A stretch of DNA of 64,000 nt from positions 62,001-126,000 of the forward strand of contig JARLGU010000015.1 in assembly GCA_031292625.1 (NCBI GenBank). Direction: 5' to 3'. Made by a program: the position numbers and the translations under genes. Source of the stretch: Capsulimonadaceae bacterium (GTDB taxonomy: Bacteria; Armatimonadota; Armatimonadia; Armatimonadales; Capsulimonadaceae). The notes beneath the pieces were generated by a model. It was not told the origin of the DNA and made no database searches. It saw only the letters and a list, made by a program, of their open reading frames with translations. This document shows positions 35,574 through 44,555 of this stretch, in pieces (position 1 is the first letter of the stretch; each line of letters opens with the position of its first letter).

Positions 35574-37157
35574 TTAGCGGTCCAGCCACCTGCGTCGCGG
35601 GTTGCTGTCGCGAATGAGAAGGCTGGCCGATTCCGGTCCCCAGCTTCCCGCCATGTACGTCTGGATCGGCGATACTTCGGGATCTCTCCACGCCTCGATG
35701 ATCGGCGTCGCGAATGCCCACTCGGCCTCCACTTCGTCGTCTCGAGTAAACAGCGACGCGTCGCCGTTCATCGCGTCTAGAAGCAGCCGCTCATACGCGT
35801 CGTGCATGCGCTGCCCGAATGACGCTCCATATGTGAAATCAAGATCCACCGGGACTACGCGCATCTTGAGACCAGGAGGTTTCGTTCCGAGCCGCATGGA
35901 AATGCCTTCGTCGGGCTGGATGCGCACCGTGAGAACGTTTGGCTCGACGCCCTTATAGGACATACGCGCAAGCAGAATCTCGGGAATGTTCTTGAAGACG
36001 ATGTTGATCTCGGTGACGCGCTTCGGCAGACGCTTACCCGCGCGAATGAAGAACGGGACCCCCGCCCAGCGCCAGTTCTCGACGGAACAGCGCATCGCGA
36101 CGTATGTTTCCGTCAGGCTTTGCGGCGAGACGCCGTTCTCCTGCAGGTAGCCGGGCACGGCCTTGCCTTCGGCAAGACCGGCTACGTATTGCGCGCGGAT
36201 CGTTCGCGCGGCGATTTCCGCGGCTTTCATTTGGCGAAGGCTGCGAAGAACCTTGACCTTTTCATCGCGGATCGCGTTGGCCTCGAGCGAGACTGGCGGT
36301 TCCATTGCGACGAGCGTTAAAATCTGCAACGCATGGCTTTGCACCATGTCGCGCAACTCACCCGCCTGGTCGAAATAACCCGCGCGGCTTTCGACGCCGA
36401 CTGTTTCTGCGACGGTGATCTGGACGCTATCGATAAAGTTCTGGTTCCAGATCGGCTCAAAGACCGCATTGGCAAACCGGAATACGAAAATATTCTGTAC
36501 CGTTTCCTTGCCAAGGTAGTGGTCGATGCGGTAGACCTGTGCTTCGCGGAAAGAATTGCGGACCTCGGCGTTGAGCGCGCGTGCGCTGGCAAGGTCCTGA
36601 CCGAACGGCTTTTCGATAATGATGCGGCTAAAGTTGCGCTTGGACGCATCCGGGGAAAGCTGCTCGTTGAGACGCGCCTTCCGGAGCTGGAACACGACCT
36701 GGGAATAGGTTTGCGGGGGCGTGGCGAGATAGTAAAGCCTGTTGCCGTTCGTGCCGAATTCCGTGTCGAACGCATCGAGACGGTTTTTGAGCTCGTTGTA
36801 GCCATCCGGGCTATCGTAGTCGGAGCGATGGTATACGATCCGTTGAGCGAACTCGGGCCAACGCTTCGCTTCGTCGCGCCAGAGGTCTTTCGCGAAATCT
36901 TCGACGCTTTTACGCATCTTTTCGCGGATGAGATCATCGGTTAGGTCTCTGCGAGCAAACGCGACGATTCGCGCTTGCGGCGCCAGCGAGCCCTGACAAT
37001 GCAGCGAGAAGAGCGCGGGGATCAGTTTCCGGTTGGTAAGGTCGCCCGTCGCGCCAAAGATAATGATGTTGCACGGTGGGGCGGCCGGATCAGCGCCGTT
37101 GCCATCCTCGAACGCCGCATACTCATTGATTACCCCATCGTTACCGAAGTCCGCCAT
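35574..37157 (-). CDS. zwf: Glucose-6-phosphate 1-dehydrogenase
   Basis: The 527-residue enzyme oxidises glucose-6-phosphate to 6-phosphogluconolactone with NADP+, entering the pentose phosphate path. The nucleotide-binding GATGDL is at 35-40 and the catalytic signature RIDHYLGKE at 210-218. The C-terminal part (FFIRAGKRLPKRVTEINIVF) is also typical. The ATG at 37157 is chosen over a GTG at 37166 because GGGGTGA is correctly spaced before it. It follows gnd by 21 bp, forming a gnd-zwf operon on the minus strand. Confidence 0.97.
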   Translation of the reverse strand: MADFGNDGVINEYAAFEDGNGADPAAPPCNIIIFGATGDLTNRKLIPALFSLHCQGSLAPQARIVAFARRDLTDDLIREKMRKSVEDFAKDLWRDEAKRWPEFAQRIVYHRSDYDSPDGYNELKNRLDAFDTEFGTNGNRLYYLATPPQTYSQVVFQLRKARLNEQLSPDASKRNFSRIIIEKPFGQDLASARALNAEVRNSFREAQVYRIDHYLGKETVQNIFVFRFANAVFEPIWNQNFIDSVQITVAETVGVESRAGYFDQAGELRDMVQSHALQILTLVAMEPPVSLEANAIRDEKVKVLRSLRQMKAAEIAARTIRAQYVAGLAEGKAVPGYLQENGVSPQSLTETYVAMRCSVENWRWAGVPFFIRAGKRLPKRVTEINIVFKNIPEILLARMSYKGVEPNVLTVRIQPDEGISMRLGTKPPGLKMRVVPVDLDFTYGASFGQRMHDAYERLLLDAMNGDASLFTRDDEVEAEWAFATPIIEAWRDPEVSPIQTYMAGSWGPESASLLIRDSNPRRRWLDR

Positions 37158-37178
37158 ATATGTCACCCCAGATCGAGA

Positions 37179-38156
37179 CTAATCGCCCGTTCCCATCGTT
37201 GCCTCGGAGACTCCGGTTTCGACACTCGATGATCCGGATCCCGTGGCATCCGCAACGGATTGGTGAAGCACGGCATGTCCGCCAAATTGGTTGCGTAGAG
37301 AGGCGATCACTTTGGCGGAAAACGAGTCGGGCTTGCGCGAGTGGAACCTCTCGTAGAGAGATGCGGTAATTACGGGCGCAGGTACATTATGCTCTATCGC
37401 TTCTTGAATTGTCCATCGTCCTTCGCCCGAATCCTCGACATATCCTTTAACCCGTTCGAGGTTGGGATCGGCTTCGAACGAGCGCGCAAGCAAGTCGAGC
37501 AACCAGGATCGTACGACGCTTCCGTTGCGCCAGGCCTGCGCAATCTCCAGAAGGTTGAGCGGGAACTCGCTTGCTCCGAGAATTTCAAACCCTTCGCCAT
37601 AGGCCTGCAGGAGGCCGTATTCGATGCCGTTGTGCACCATTTTCGTGTAGTGACCGCTTCCCGGCGCGCCAGTATGTACGAGGCCGCCTTCGGGAGCAAG
37701 GGCCTCCAATATCGGCCTTACGCGATTGTAGGCGTTTGTTTCGCCGCCGACCATGAGGCAATAGCCGTTCTCAAGCCCCCAAACGCCCCCTGACGTTCCG
37801 CTGTCAATGAGGTAGATGTCATCCTGGCGCAGGCTTTTGGCGCGTCGAACCGTGTCTTTATAGTAGGAGTTCCCTCCGTCGACGATGATATCTTCCGGGT
37901 CCAAATGGAGACGTAAATTGCAGATCGTTTCATCAACCGGATCGCCAGCCGGGACCATCGCCCAGACGATGCGCTCGCCCCCCGGCAACGCAGCGGCAAG
38001 CTCCTCGAGGCTGGATACGCTCGATCCGCCGGCCTCGCGAAGGGCGGCTTTACGGTCTTCGCTCATGTCGTAGCCGACGACCGAATGCCCGCCGCGCATA
38101 ATGCGCTGCGCCATGGGCAGACCCATTTTTCCAAGGCCGATTAATCCAATTAACAT
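37179..38156 (-). CDS. gnd: 6-phosphogluconate dehydrogenase, decarboxylating, short type
   Basis: The 325-residue enzyme converts 6-phosphogluconate to ribulose-5-phosphate and CO2. Visible are the Rossmann GLGKMG (residues 7-12), VDGGNSYYKD (92-101), DSGTSGG (118-124) and the active-site segment KMVHNGIEYG with K172 and N176. It lacks the long C-terminal dimer tail of the E. coli enzyme, as in the short GntZ/YqeC type. The ATG at 38156 follows AGGAGGAC on the minus strand; earlier in-frame codons add an unlikely tail. It is first in the gnd-zwf operon. Confidence 0.96.
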   Translation of the reverse strand: MLIGLIGLGKMGLPMAQRIMRGGHSVVGYDMSEDRKAALREAGGSSVSSLEELAAALPGGERIVWAMVPAGDPVDETICNLRLHLDPEDIIVDGGNSYYKDTVRRAKSLRQDDIYLIDSGTSGGVWGLENGYCLMVGGETNAYNRVRPILEALAPEGGLVHTGAPGSGHYTKMVHNGIEYGLLQAYGEGFEILGASEFPLNLLEIAQAWRNGSVVRSWLLDLLARSFEADPNLERVKGYVEDSGEGRWTIQEAIEHNVPAPVITASLYERFHSRKPDSFSAKVIASLRNQFGGHAVLHQSVADATGSGSSSVETGVSEATMGTGD

Positions 38157-38400
38157 ACATGTCCTCCTGTATGGATATGTCCGAGACCAGATATTGATGT
38201 TTGCGGGGCGCAACGTTGCGTAGAAGCTGAATTGGCGCGATCACATATTCTTTCGATTATCTAACAGCGTCGATAGCCCGGATGCTCCTGGAAACCGTGC
38301 ATTTTACGAGGATATTTCATATCCTTGATCGCAGACGTTCTCTTTCATGCGTAAAGAAGTGTTTGCTGTTCTTCGCTTAGGGCTGCAATCGAGCGTGAGG

Positions 38401-38406
38401 TATAAT
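38401..38406 (+). promoter_or_regulatory. -10 box immediately upstream of dusB
   Basis: A perfect TATAAT ends 7 nt before the dusB ATG (38414). No ribosome-binding site fits, so transcription probably starts at the codon. A clear -35 box is not visible. Confidence 0.55.
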
Positions 38407-38413
38407 CTGGCTG

Positions 38414-39403
38414 ATGTTAGCCGCCGCCAATGCGCTCCAGCCGATCTCGATCGGCAATGTTCGTATAGAGACTCCGCTGGCGCTAGCGCCGATGGCGGGG
38501 GTGACGAACCATGCGTTTCGCGTAATCTGTCATCGTCTTGGCGCGGGGCTGGTCGTCACGGAACTCCTTTCCTCGCATGCCATCCACTACAAGAACGCGA
38601 AGACCTTTGGCATGTTCGACTGGGATGATGCGGAGCGTCCGGTGAGCGTTCAGCTGTTTGGCGGTGATCCTGATCTTATGGCCGAGGCCGCTCGGGTTGT
38701 CCAGGAGCGCGGGGCGGATATCGTCGATCTGAATATGGGGTGCTGGGTGCCGAAAGTGGCGCGGTCCGGCGCTGGCGCAGCGCTCATGAAGGATGTTTGC
38801 CTTGCGCAGAGCGTTGTCGCGGCGATGTGCAAGGCGGTGACAATTCCGGTTACCGTAAAGGTTCGCTCTGGCTGGGACCAGGCGAATACGACGGCCATCG
38901 AGTTTGCCCAGCGTGCGCAGGACGCCGGAGTCGCCGCAATTGCGGTCCACGGACGGTATGCGTCGCAGGGATTTGCCGGAAGCGCCGATTGGTCCATCAT
39001 TCGGCGGGTTAAGGATGCAGTCACGATTCCAGTGATCGGCAACGGCGATGTTCAGACGCCGGAAGATGCGCGCAGGATGATTACGGAAACTGGCTGCGAC
39101 GGCGTGATGATCGGGCGTGCCTCGGTGGGCAATCCGTGGCTGTTTCGTGAGACCGCCCATTTTTTGCGAACCGGAGAGCGGCTCGATCCGCCTTCGTTTG
39201 GCGAGCGCGTCGACGTCGCGTTGGATCACGTGCGAACGCTCGCCTCCGATCCGGCCGTCGGCGAGGAGCGAGCGGTGCGCGAAATGCGCGGACAGCTTCC
39301 ACAATATTTCAAGGGTTTCCCGGGCGTTTCGAGGTTGCGGTCGGAGCTGGTCCGCCTCGAATCGATTGCGGCAATCGAGTCATTTTTAAACCGGAGCAAT
39401 TGA
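38414..39403 (+). CDS. dusB: tRNA-dihydrouridine synthase
   Basis: The 329-residue FMN enzyme reduces uridine to dihydrouridine in tRNA. It has the Dus TIM barrel with LAPMAGVTNHAFR (substrate/FMN loop), VQLFGGDP, catalytic cysteine C110 in LNMGCWVPKV, HGRYASQGF and VIGNGDVQTPEDA. In most Dus proteins the cysteine is followed by proline (NMGCP); here it is tryptophan. Length and order match DusB. A TATAAT box ends 7 nt before the ATG. It starts a same-strand run of six genes with gaps or overlaps of a few bases. Confidence 0.95.
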   Translation: MLAAANALQPISIGNVRIETPLALAPMAGVTNHAFRVICHRLGAGLVVTELLSSHAIHYKNAKTFGMFDWDDAERPVSVQLFGGDPDLMAEAARVVQERGADIVDLNMGCWVPKVARSGAGAALMKDVCLAQSVVAAMCKAVTIPVTVKVRSGWDQANTTAIEFAQRAQDAGVAAIAVHGRYASQGFAGSADWSIIRRVKDAVTIPVIGNGDVQTPEDARRMITETGCDGVMIGRASVGNPWLFRETAHFLRTGERLDPPSFGERVDVALDHVRTLASDPAVGEERAVREMRGQLPQYFKGFPGVSRLRSELVRLESIAAIESFLNRSN

Positions 39404-40344
39404 TGAGCGTTCAAGAGGGTGGGGTTGAGAAGGCGCTGGAGAGCGGGAATGCGCAGCATGGCGTGCGCAACGCGGAAGTGACGCGGGTTGCTCTTCTGGC
39501 CGTGTTATCGTACATCGCGTTTTCGGTGGGAATTCCGCTGATCTCGTTGCCGCACGTCGCCGGTCCCTGGATTGGGCCCGCGGCGTTGCTCGCGACGCTG
39601 ATTACGACGTTTGTGTTTATGTTCCTGCAGCTGTGGGTGGCGCGCTCGCTGGTGAACGTGGGGACGCGCGCGCTGGGCGCTGCCATAGCGGTAGTCGCGT
39701 CTACATTGCTGTGGTACTTATGCTTCGTATTGAAGACGCACGAGCAGTTGCTCCGGCGCCTGCCTGAGGACCCGTTGATGGTCATGGGCGTTGCCGGCAT
39801 GGGCGTGACGCTGACGGTTGGTCTCAGTTACCTGGGCATCGTGTTGTCGCGGATCATTCGCGAGCCGAACGTTCTGCTGCCAGTGGCATTTGTGGCCATG
39901 CCAATCGATTATCTCGGCGCGATGACCCCGACGGGATACACGGCGGACATGGTGAAGCATCATCCTCACGCCGTGCAGAATGTGATGGTGAGCGTACCCC
40001 ATGTGCAAGGCCTAATGCCAATCGGCTTTATTGGGCCAGGAGACGTTCTGTTTGTCGCCTTCTTTCTGGCGGTCGTTCAGCACCTCTCGCTTAACGAACG
40101 TGGTACGTTCCGCTGGATGTACATCCTGCTGACCGCGACCATGGTCGTCGTTGCGATCGCGCCGATCCCCATTAACATCGCGGCGCTCGTGCCAATGGGA
40201 CTCGCCGTGCTGATCGCGAACTTCCGGCATTTCAAACTGCAGAGGTCTGAGGTGTTTGCGTCGATCTACGCCGCGATTATCGTGATCGCGTTGGCATTCG
40301 GGTTCTATACGTATTCTCACCATCATTTATTCGGAGGCAAATAG
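39403..40344 (+). CDS. Polytopic membrane protein, possible presenilin/SPP-like protease
   Basis: The 313-residue protein has about eight hydrophobic segments. Two aspartates lie in membrane contexts: one in FVAMPIDYLGAM (segment 5) and one in GFIGPGDVLFVAFFLAVVQ (segment 6), about 42 residues apart, and IAALVPMGLAVL follows in the next long segment. This spacing and the GxGD form recall A22 intramembrane aspartyl proteases (YD, GLGD, PAL motifs), but the match is loose and no family is certain. It starts at the ATG at 39403, overlapping the dusB stop (TGATG). Confidence 0.6.
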   Translation: MSVQEGGVEKALESGNAQHGVRNAEVTRVALLAVLSYIAFSVGIPLISLPHVAGPWIGPAALLATLITTFVFMFLQLWVARSLVNVGTRALGAAIAVVASTLLWYLCFVLKTHEQLLRRLPEDPLMVMGVAGMGVTLTVGLSYLGIVLSRIIREPNVLLPVAFVAMPIDYLGAMTPTGYTADMVKHHPHAVQNVMVSVPHVQGLMPIGFIGPGDVLFVAFFLAVVQHLSLNERGTFRWMYILLTATMVVVAIAPIPINIAALVPMGLAVLIANFRHFKLQRSEVFASIYAAIIVIALAFGFYTYSHHHLFGGK

Positions 40345-40575
40345 ATGCAGCGTCGAGTCGTACTTTTGAAAACCGATGAGCGCGCGGGTCTCGTCGCCGA
40401 TTTGGCCGAGGTTTGCCGCCAAAAGAGCGTCTCGCTCGAGATCTCAACCGGTCCCGGGCATGTATTGCTCAGCTTTGTCGCGGATGACGATGTTAACAAA
40501 GCCGCCAAGGCGGCGCTTGAGTCCATCACGGGCGTGCAAAGCGTTCATGACTACACCGTAGCGTCGCTCGGCTAA
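40345..40575 (+). CDS. Small ACT-like domain protein
   Basis: The 76-residue protein reads as one beta-alpha-beta-beta-alpha-beta unit (RRVVLLKTDERAGLVADLAE, then HVLLSFVADDDVNKAAKAAL). It starts right after the membrane protein stop and follows GGAGG (40333-40337). ACT modules bind amino acids or other small ligands. A partner enzyme is not obvious; the same operon encodes glutamate formimidoyltransferase further down. Confidence 0.7.
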   Translation: MQRRVVLLKTDERAGLVADLAEVCRQKSVSLEISTGPGHVLLSFVADDDVNKAAKAALESITGVQSVHDYTVASLG

Positions 40576-40601
40576 TCGTGTGTCTTCGAGGAACAGGAAC
40601 G

Positions 40602-40964
40602 ATGACAAACGAGGAACTCGCACTATTTCGCAGCGCATTGGACGATCTTGCGAACGGCGACCTGTCCGGGGCGCACTCGGCCGTGCAGCGTTTGGAGGGA
40701 ATTCCGATTGCCGATGCGGTTCACGCGATTATCCACCGGCGCGACGGCGATTATGGCAACAGCGCGTACTGGTGGAGCAGCGTTGGCAGCGCCCTTCCGG
40801 CGGATCTCCTAGACTTGTATGACGGCGATCCGCTAACGTTCGTGGATCTTTGCCGCCGGGCGCTTCCGGGCAGTCCGGACGCTGCCCGGATCTCGAATGT
40901 AGAACGCTTGGAAGTGGAAGTCCTGCGCGGCATGCTTCCGGCCCGTTCAAGCGAGGGGGCGTGA
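40602..40964 (+). CDS. Hypothetical protein in dusB-ftcD operon
   Basis: The 120-residue acidic protein starts at the ATG at 40602 (AGGAACAGGAAC before it); a GTG at 40578 is in frame but less likely. It has a helical N-terminus (MTNEELALFRSALDDLANGD) and the segment DAVHAIIHRRDGDYGNSAYWWSSVG, which is distinctive but not matched to a family here. The stop overlaps the ATG of the formimidoyltransferase by one base, so translation is coupled. A link to that enzyme is possible. Confidence 0.7.
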   Translation: MTNEELALFRSALDDLANGDLSGAHSAVQRLEGIPIADAVHAIIHRRDGDYGNSAYWWSSVGSALPADLLDLYDGDPLTFVDLCRRALPGSPDAARISNVERLEVEVLRGMLPARSSEGA

Positions 40965-41818
40965 TGCCTTATCTCCCAGGGGCGCTCGTACAGAGTGCGC
41001 CTAATTTTAGCGAAGGGCGCGATCAGACCGTCATCGAGGCGATCGTGGCTGCCGCGGACGGCATCGAGGGCGTCCGCGTCGCCGATTGGAGCGCGGATAC
41101 GGATCACAACCGGATGGTTGTGACGCTTGTCGGAGCGCCGTGCTCCGTGCTGAATGCGGCGATTGCGATGGCGGGGGCGTCGGTGAGGTTGATCGACCTA
41201 TCGAAGCACGAAGGCGTGCATCCGCGCCTGGGTGCAATCGACGTGCTGCCGTTCGTTCCCCTCGTGGATATTACGCTCGACGAGTGCGTGTCTTTGGCCC
41301 GCGACGCCGCTAAAGAGATCGCGTCGCGCTTCGATCTTCCTGTCTTTCTTTACGAGGCTGCGTCTCCGTTGCATCGGGCATTGCCTTCCATTCGCAAGCG
41401 CGCATTTGTAGATTTCGGCCCGGATTTTGGACCGTCGAAACCCCATCCGACGGCTGGGGCAGTCGTTGTGGGGGCTCGAAGCCCTTTGATTGCGTATAAT
41501 CTGGATCTCGGCTGCAACGATTTGTCGCTTGCTCGCTCGGTCGCGCGAGAACTTCGACGGCGTTATCCTGATTGCGTCCGAGCGTTGGGCCTCGCACTGC
41601 CGTCTCGCGGCATCGTCCAGGTTTCGATGAACATAATTTCGCCGGAGAACGTCTCGTTGCCCGAGATCATCGCCTTCGTGTCCGAACGCGCTCCGGTGCT
41701 GCGGGGCGAGTTGATCGGCGCGCTGCCTGGGTACACTGCCTTTGATGCTGTCAAGTCGGCGCTGAAGCTAGGCGACTTGAAACCGGGACAAGTATTGCTC
41801 GAAAACTGGATTCGATAG
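40964..41818 (+). CDS. Glutamate formimidoyltransferase
   Basis: The 284-residue protein matches the formiminotransferase part of FTCD. It moves the formimidoyl group from N-formimidoyl-glutamate to tetrahydrofolate in histidine degradation. The N-terminal SAPNFSEGRDQTVIEAIVAA, HNRMVVTLVG, the KHEGVHPRLGAIDVLPFVPL segment and the SMNIISPENVSLPEI region are characteristic. The cyclodeaminase domain of the fused enzyme is absent. The ATG overlaps the preceding stop (TGATG) after a GCGAGGGGG site. N-formylglutamate amidohydrolase for another histidine branch is encoded about 16 kb away. Confidence 0.92.
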   Translation: MPYLPGALVQSAPNFSEGRDQTVIEAIVAAADGIEGVRVADWSADTDHNRMVVTLVGAPCSVLNAAIAMAGASVRLIDLSKHEGVHPRLGAIDVLPFVPLVDITLDECVSLARDAAKEIASRFDLPVFLYEAASPLHRALPSIRKRAFVDFGPDFGPSKPHPTAGAVVVGARSPLIAYNLDLGCNDLSLARSVARELRRRYPDCVRALGLALPSRGIVQVSMNIISPENVSLPEIIAFVSERAPVLRGELIGALPGYTAFDAVKSALKLGDLKPGQVLLENWIR

Positions 41819-41840
41819 CGTCGCGTATGAGGGGCTGAGT

Positions 41841-42485
41841 ATGCCGGACCCAAACGCATTTGAAATCGCGATTAAGAGCAAGGATTCGCAAGCCGCTATT
41901 CGGCTGGTTCGCCAAGACGCCATGCTGCTGAGCGCGCCGGTATCCGGGGGACTGTCGCCTATTCAAGCGGCCGCGTATGCGGGTCTCTGGGATCTCGTTC
42001 GGTGGCTCGCGGAGGTGGGAGGCATTGCCTCCCTTGCTGACGCGATTCTTGCCGATGACGCCGCGCTGCTGAAGACGCTGGTACATGCGCATCCGGAGCA
42101 ATTGAACGCCTACACCCATGACGGTTTTACGCCGCTCCATCTGGCTGCGTTTTTCGGTCGCGATTCAGTTGCGATGGATTTGATCTCGTTCGGGGCGGAC
42201 GTGGACGCAGTTTCGCAAAACGAGCTGTGCAATCAGCCGCTGCATGCCGCGATCGCGGGCGCGGCGGGCGATGATGTGATTGCGGCGCTGATCGGTCGCG
42301 GCGCGGATGTCGCGAGCGGCGATCCGCCTCCGCTGCACATCGCCGCGGCGAATGGTCGCGGCACGATTGTCCGACTCCTTCTCGCAAAGGGCGTGGACCC
42401 CGGCGCGCGCTCCCACGATGGCCGGACCGCCGCCGATCTTGCGACTGACGCAGGCCATATCGAGATCGCGGAACTTCTCCGGTAG
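41841..42485 (+). CDS. Ankyrin-repeat protein
   Basis: The 214-residue protein is made almost wholly of ankyrin repeats, including GLSPIQAAAYAGLWDLVRWL, DGFTPLHLAAFFGRDSVAMD, the PPPLHIAAANGRGTIVRLLL repeat and DGRTAADLATDAGHIEIAEL. Soluble and probably cytosolic. It follows the formimidoyltransferase gene by 22 bp and is the last of the operon. The binding partner is unknown. The convergent GH gene ends 6 bp beyond its stop. Confidence 0.88.
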   Translation: MPDPNAFEIAIKSKDSQAAIRLVRQDAMLLSAPVSGGLSPIQAAAYAGLWDLVRWLAEVGGIASLADAILADDAALLKTLVHAHPEQLNAYTHDGFTPLHLAAFFGRDSVAMDLISFGADVDAVSQNELCNQPLHAAIAGAAGDDVIAALIGRGADVASGDPPPLHIAAANGRGTIVRLLLAKGVDPGARSHDGRTAADLATDAGHIEIAELLR

Positions 42486-42490
42486 GCGCG

Positions 42491-44512
42491 TTACGCGTCG
42501 CTTTCCCAGCGGCCATTCGTGCGCCGCCCGCTGACGCGTCGATTGTTCGGAAGCGAGACGCGGGAAAACTCGATGTCGCCCCAGCTTTGCGGCGCCGCCC
42601 CGCCGATACTCGCCTCGCCGTTCGCGTCGCGCACGATGGCAGCGACGATTGCGCGGACGAAAACTCCGGCATTCGTAATGAAGTACGCCCCGCCGACGGG
42701 GTTAGTCGCTTCGTAGTGTTGCAGGGCTTCGGCATCCACGGATTTACCTGCGAGCGTGCGATTCAACTCATAGTCCAGCCCGTCCCCGTCGCCTGCGTTC
42801 GCTGCGGCAAGCCAATAGGATGCCTGCGTCCAACCGTACATAAATCCCTTTTCGTCGCCGTCGCAAAGCGTGTGGCGTGCGCGGTACGCGGTCATTGTGG
42901 GGGCGTCCGGTTGGGCCGCCGGCAGGTACGTAAGAGGCGTCAGCTGAATGGGATGCTTCTGTAGGCCGAATCGTTCTCCTCCGGCGGCCGCTTCGGATAC
43001 GCCATAGATTCCTCGTTCGGCGTTCAGTAGCTTTGGGAACGCAAGGCCGTATTTGAGGATCAACTCCCATTGAGATACATCCTCCTTCGCGGCGTCTAGC
43101 TCGCGGCCGAGAGACGCGGCCGCTGCAAGCGTGAATTGCGCCGCAAAAAGCGCGCATAGGTAGTTTGGCGCGTTCATGCCGCCGAACTCGTCCTGCCCCA
43201 TTGAAGGCGTAACGTGAATGCCCCAGTGCGCGCCATCGCGCTTCAGAAGGCCTGTGAAGAACCGGGTAGCTTCTCGCACGATCGGCCATGCAACGTCGCG
43301 GGTCCACGTGGGATCCGCGAGATAGCGCGACGTTTCATAGGCTATGTAGGCAGGGCATGCGGCGTTGTGGATCTGGTAGACGTAGGGGCTTTTCTTGGCT
43401 TCGAGATTCTGGATTGCTCCCGGTCCGATAGGATGTTCCCAGGCGAAAAACGCCCCATCGACATTCCACGTGCGGCGAGCTGCGTCGCGCGCTTCGTCAA
43501 GGCGCGATCGGTAGAATTCGACGATTGCGCGCGCGATGTCGTGGTGCCCTGTCGCTAGAAATGCTGGCTGGAGAAACGATATATCCTGCGGAAAATGGCG
43601 ATCCCATCCGTTGCCGGACCAGCCCATCGGAGCAGCGGGCGCGGCGGGTTCGGGGGCGTGCGTCGCGAGAAGCTGGAACATCGAGCGCGCCCACAGGGAT
43701 TGCACTTGCGCGTTGTCTATGCGGACATAGGACGATCCCCACCGCCTGTGCCACGCGGCCGCGGCATCGGCGAGTGGTTCACGGCCAGCGAGGACGCGAG
43801 CGAACTGATCGTCGAGCTCGTGCCGCCGTCCGTAAGACGACACTCCGACGCAAAGCAGATGGCGGCCACGCGCGGAATCGAACGTGATGCGCATGCCGGC
43901 GCGGGATTGCTGCATTGACGCGCTGCCGGCTTGCGATACCAGCGAAAGCGCGACGGCGGTGTCCGACGAACCCGAGCGAATACGCAGTCCGGCCACGCCC
44001 GGCGTTTCCCAATCGCTAAGCGAGTCCACGGATGTCGAAATCGGGTCACCCAATTTCGGATCGACTATGTCGAGCAGAATATCCGCCTGAGCGCTCGTCG
44101 TTGCTTCGTATTCGAGTTCGACGAGAAGGATGTCGCGGTAATGCGGATGGAACGTTGAAGTAACTACGAACCGTCCGTGCTGCGTACGGCCGTCCGTACG
44201 AAGCGTGCCATCGTAGAGCGAAAGGCGCTGCAGATAGCCCTCGTCTTGCAGCGCGGGTTGGGGATCACTCCATCGGAGGCGTGCGAGGGGCATCCAGTGA
44301 TCGTATCCGAGCGCATCCCGATGCCAGTGATCCGTGTGCATGAGCGCGCCGGCGTTGTGTTCGTTTGCCGGGACAGGGCGCATCAGGCCCGATGAATCGA
44401 AACACCCGCCCATGCGGCCATTTCCGAGGTAGAGGTCGAGCCGATCCGCCGGTTGCTCGGGTAAGCATCGGCGGATGACATCGCCAGGAAGAAGCGCATC
44501 AGAGATCGTCAA
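42491..44512 (-). CDS. GH65/GH95-like six-hairpin glycoside hydrolase
   Basis: The 673-residue protein lacks a signal peptide, so it is probably cytosolic. An N-terminal beta-sandwich (LYLGNGRMGGCFDSSGLM opening, as in GH65/GH95) leads to an (alpha/alpha)6 barrel with SGNGWDRHFPQDISFLQPAF and TPSMGQDEFGGMNAPNY; E442 lies at the GH65 catalytic position. Family level is uncertain between GH65, GH95 and relatives. The start is TTG at 44512, with GGAG 8 nt before it and no better in-frame ATG. It follows a secreted GH on the same strand (43-bp gap), suggesting it finishes degradation inside the cell. Confidence 0.78.
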   Translation of the reverse strand: MTISDALLPGDVIRRCLPEQPADRLDLYLGNGRMGGCFDSSGLMRPVPANEHNAGALMHTDHWHRDALGYDHWMPLARLRWSDPQPALQDEGYLQRLSLYDGTLRTDGRTQHGRFVVTSTFHPHYRDILLVELEYEATTSAQADILLDIVDPKLGDPISTSVDSLSDWETPGVAGLRIRSGSSDTAVALSLVSQAGSASMQQSRAGMRITFDSARGRHLLCVGVSSYGRRHELDDQFARVLAGREPLADAAAAWHRRWGSSYVRIDNAQVQSLWARSMFQLLATHAPEPAAPAAPMGWSGNGWDRHFPQDISFLQPAFLATGHHDIARAIVEFYRSRLDEARDAARRTWNVDGAFFAWEHPIGPGAIQNLEAKKSPYVYQIHNAACPAYIAYETSRYLADPTWTRDVAWPIVREATRFFTGLLKRDGAHWGIHVTPSMGQDEFGGMNAPNYLCALFAAQFTLAAAASLGRELDAAKEDVSQWELILKYGLAFPKLLNAERGIYGVSEAAAGGERFGLQKHPIQLTPLTYLPAAQPDAPTMTAYRARHTLCDGDEKGFMYGWTQASYWLAAANAGDGDGLDYELNRTLAGKSVDAEALQHYEATNPVGGAYFITNAGVFVRAIVAAIVRDANGEASIGGAAPQSWGDIEFSRVSLPNNRRVSGRRTNGRWESDA

Positions 44513-44555
44513 CGCGAATACTCCTGCATTCGTTTTCGGCCAAAGGCCGTTCGCC

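Noticed and set aside
38209-38220. CGCAACGTTGCG palindrome upstream of gnd
   Set aside because: A 12-bp perfect palindrome is expected several times by chance in a window of this size; no promoter match supports it.
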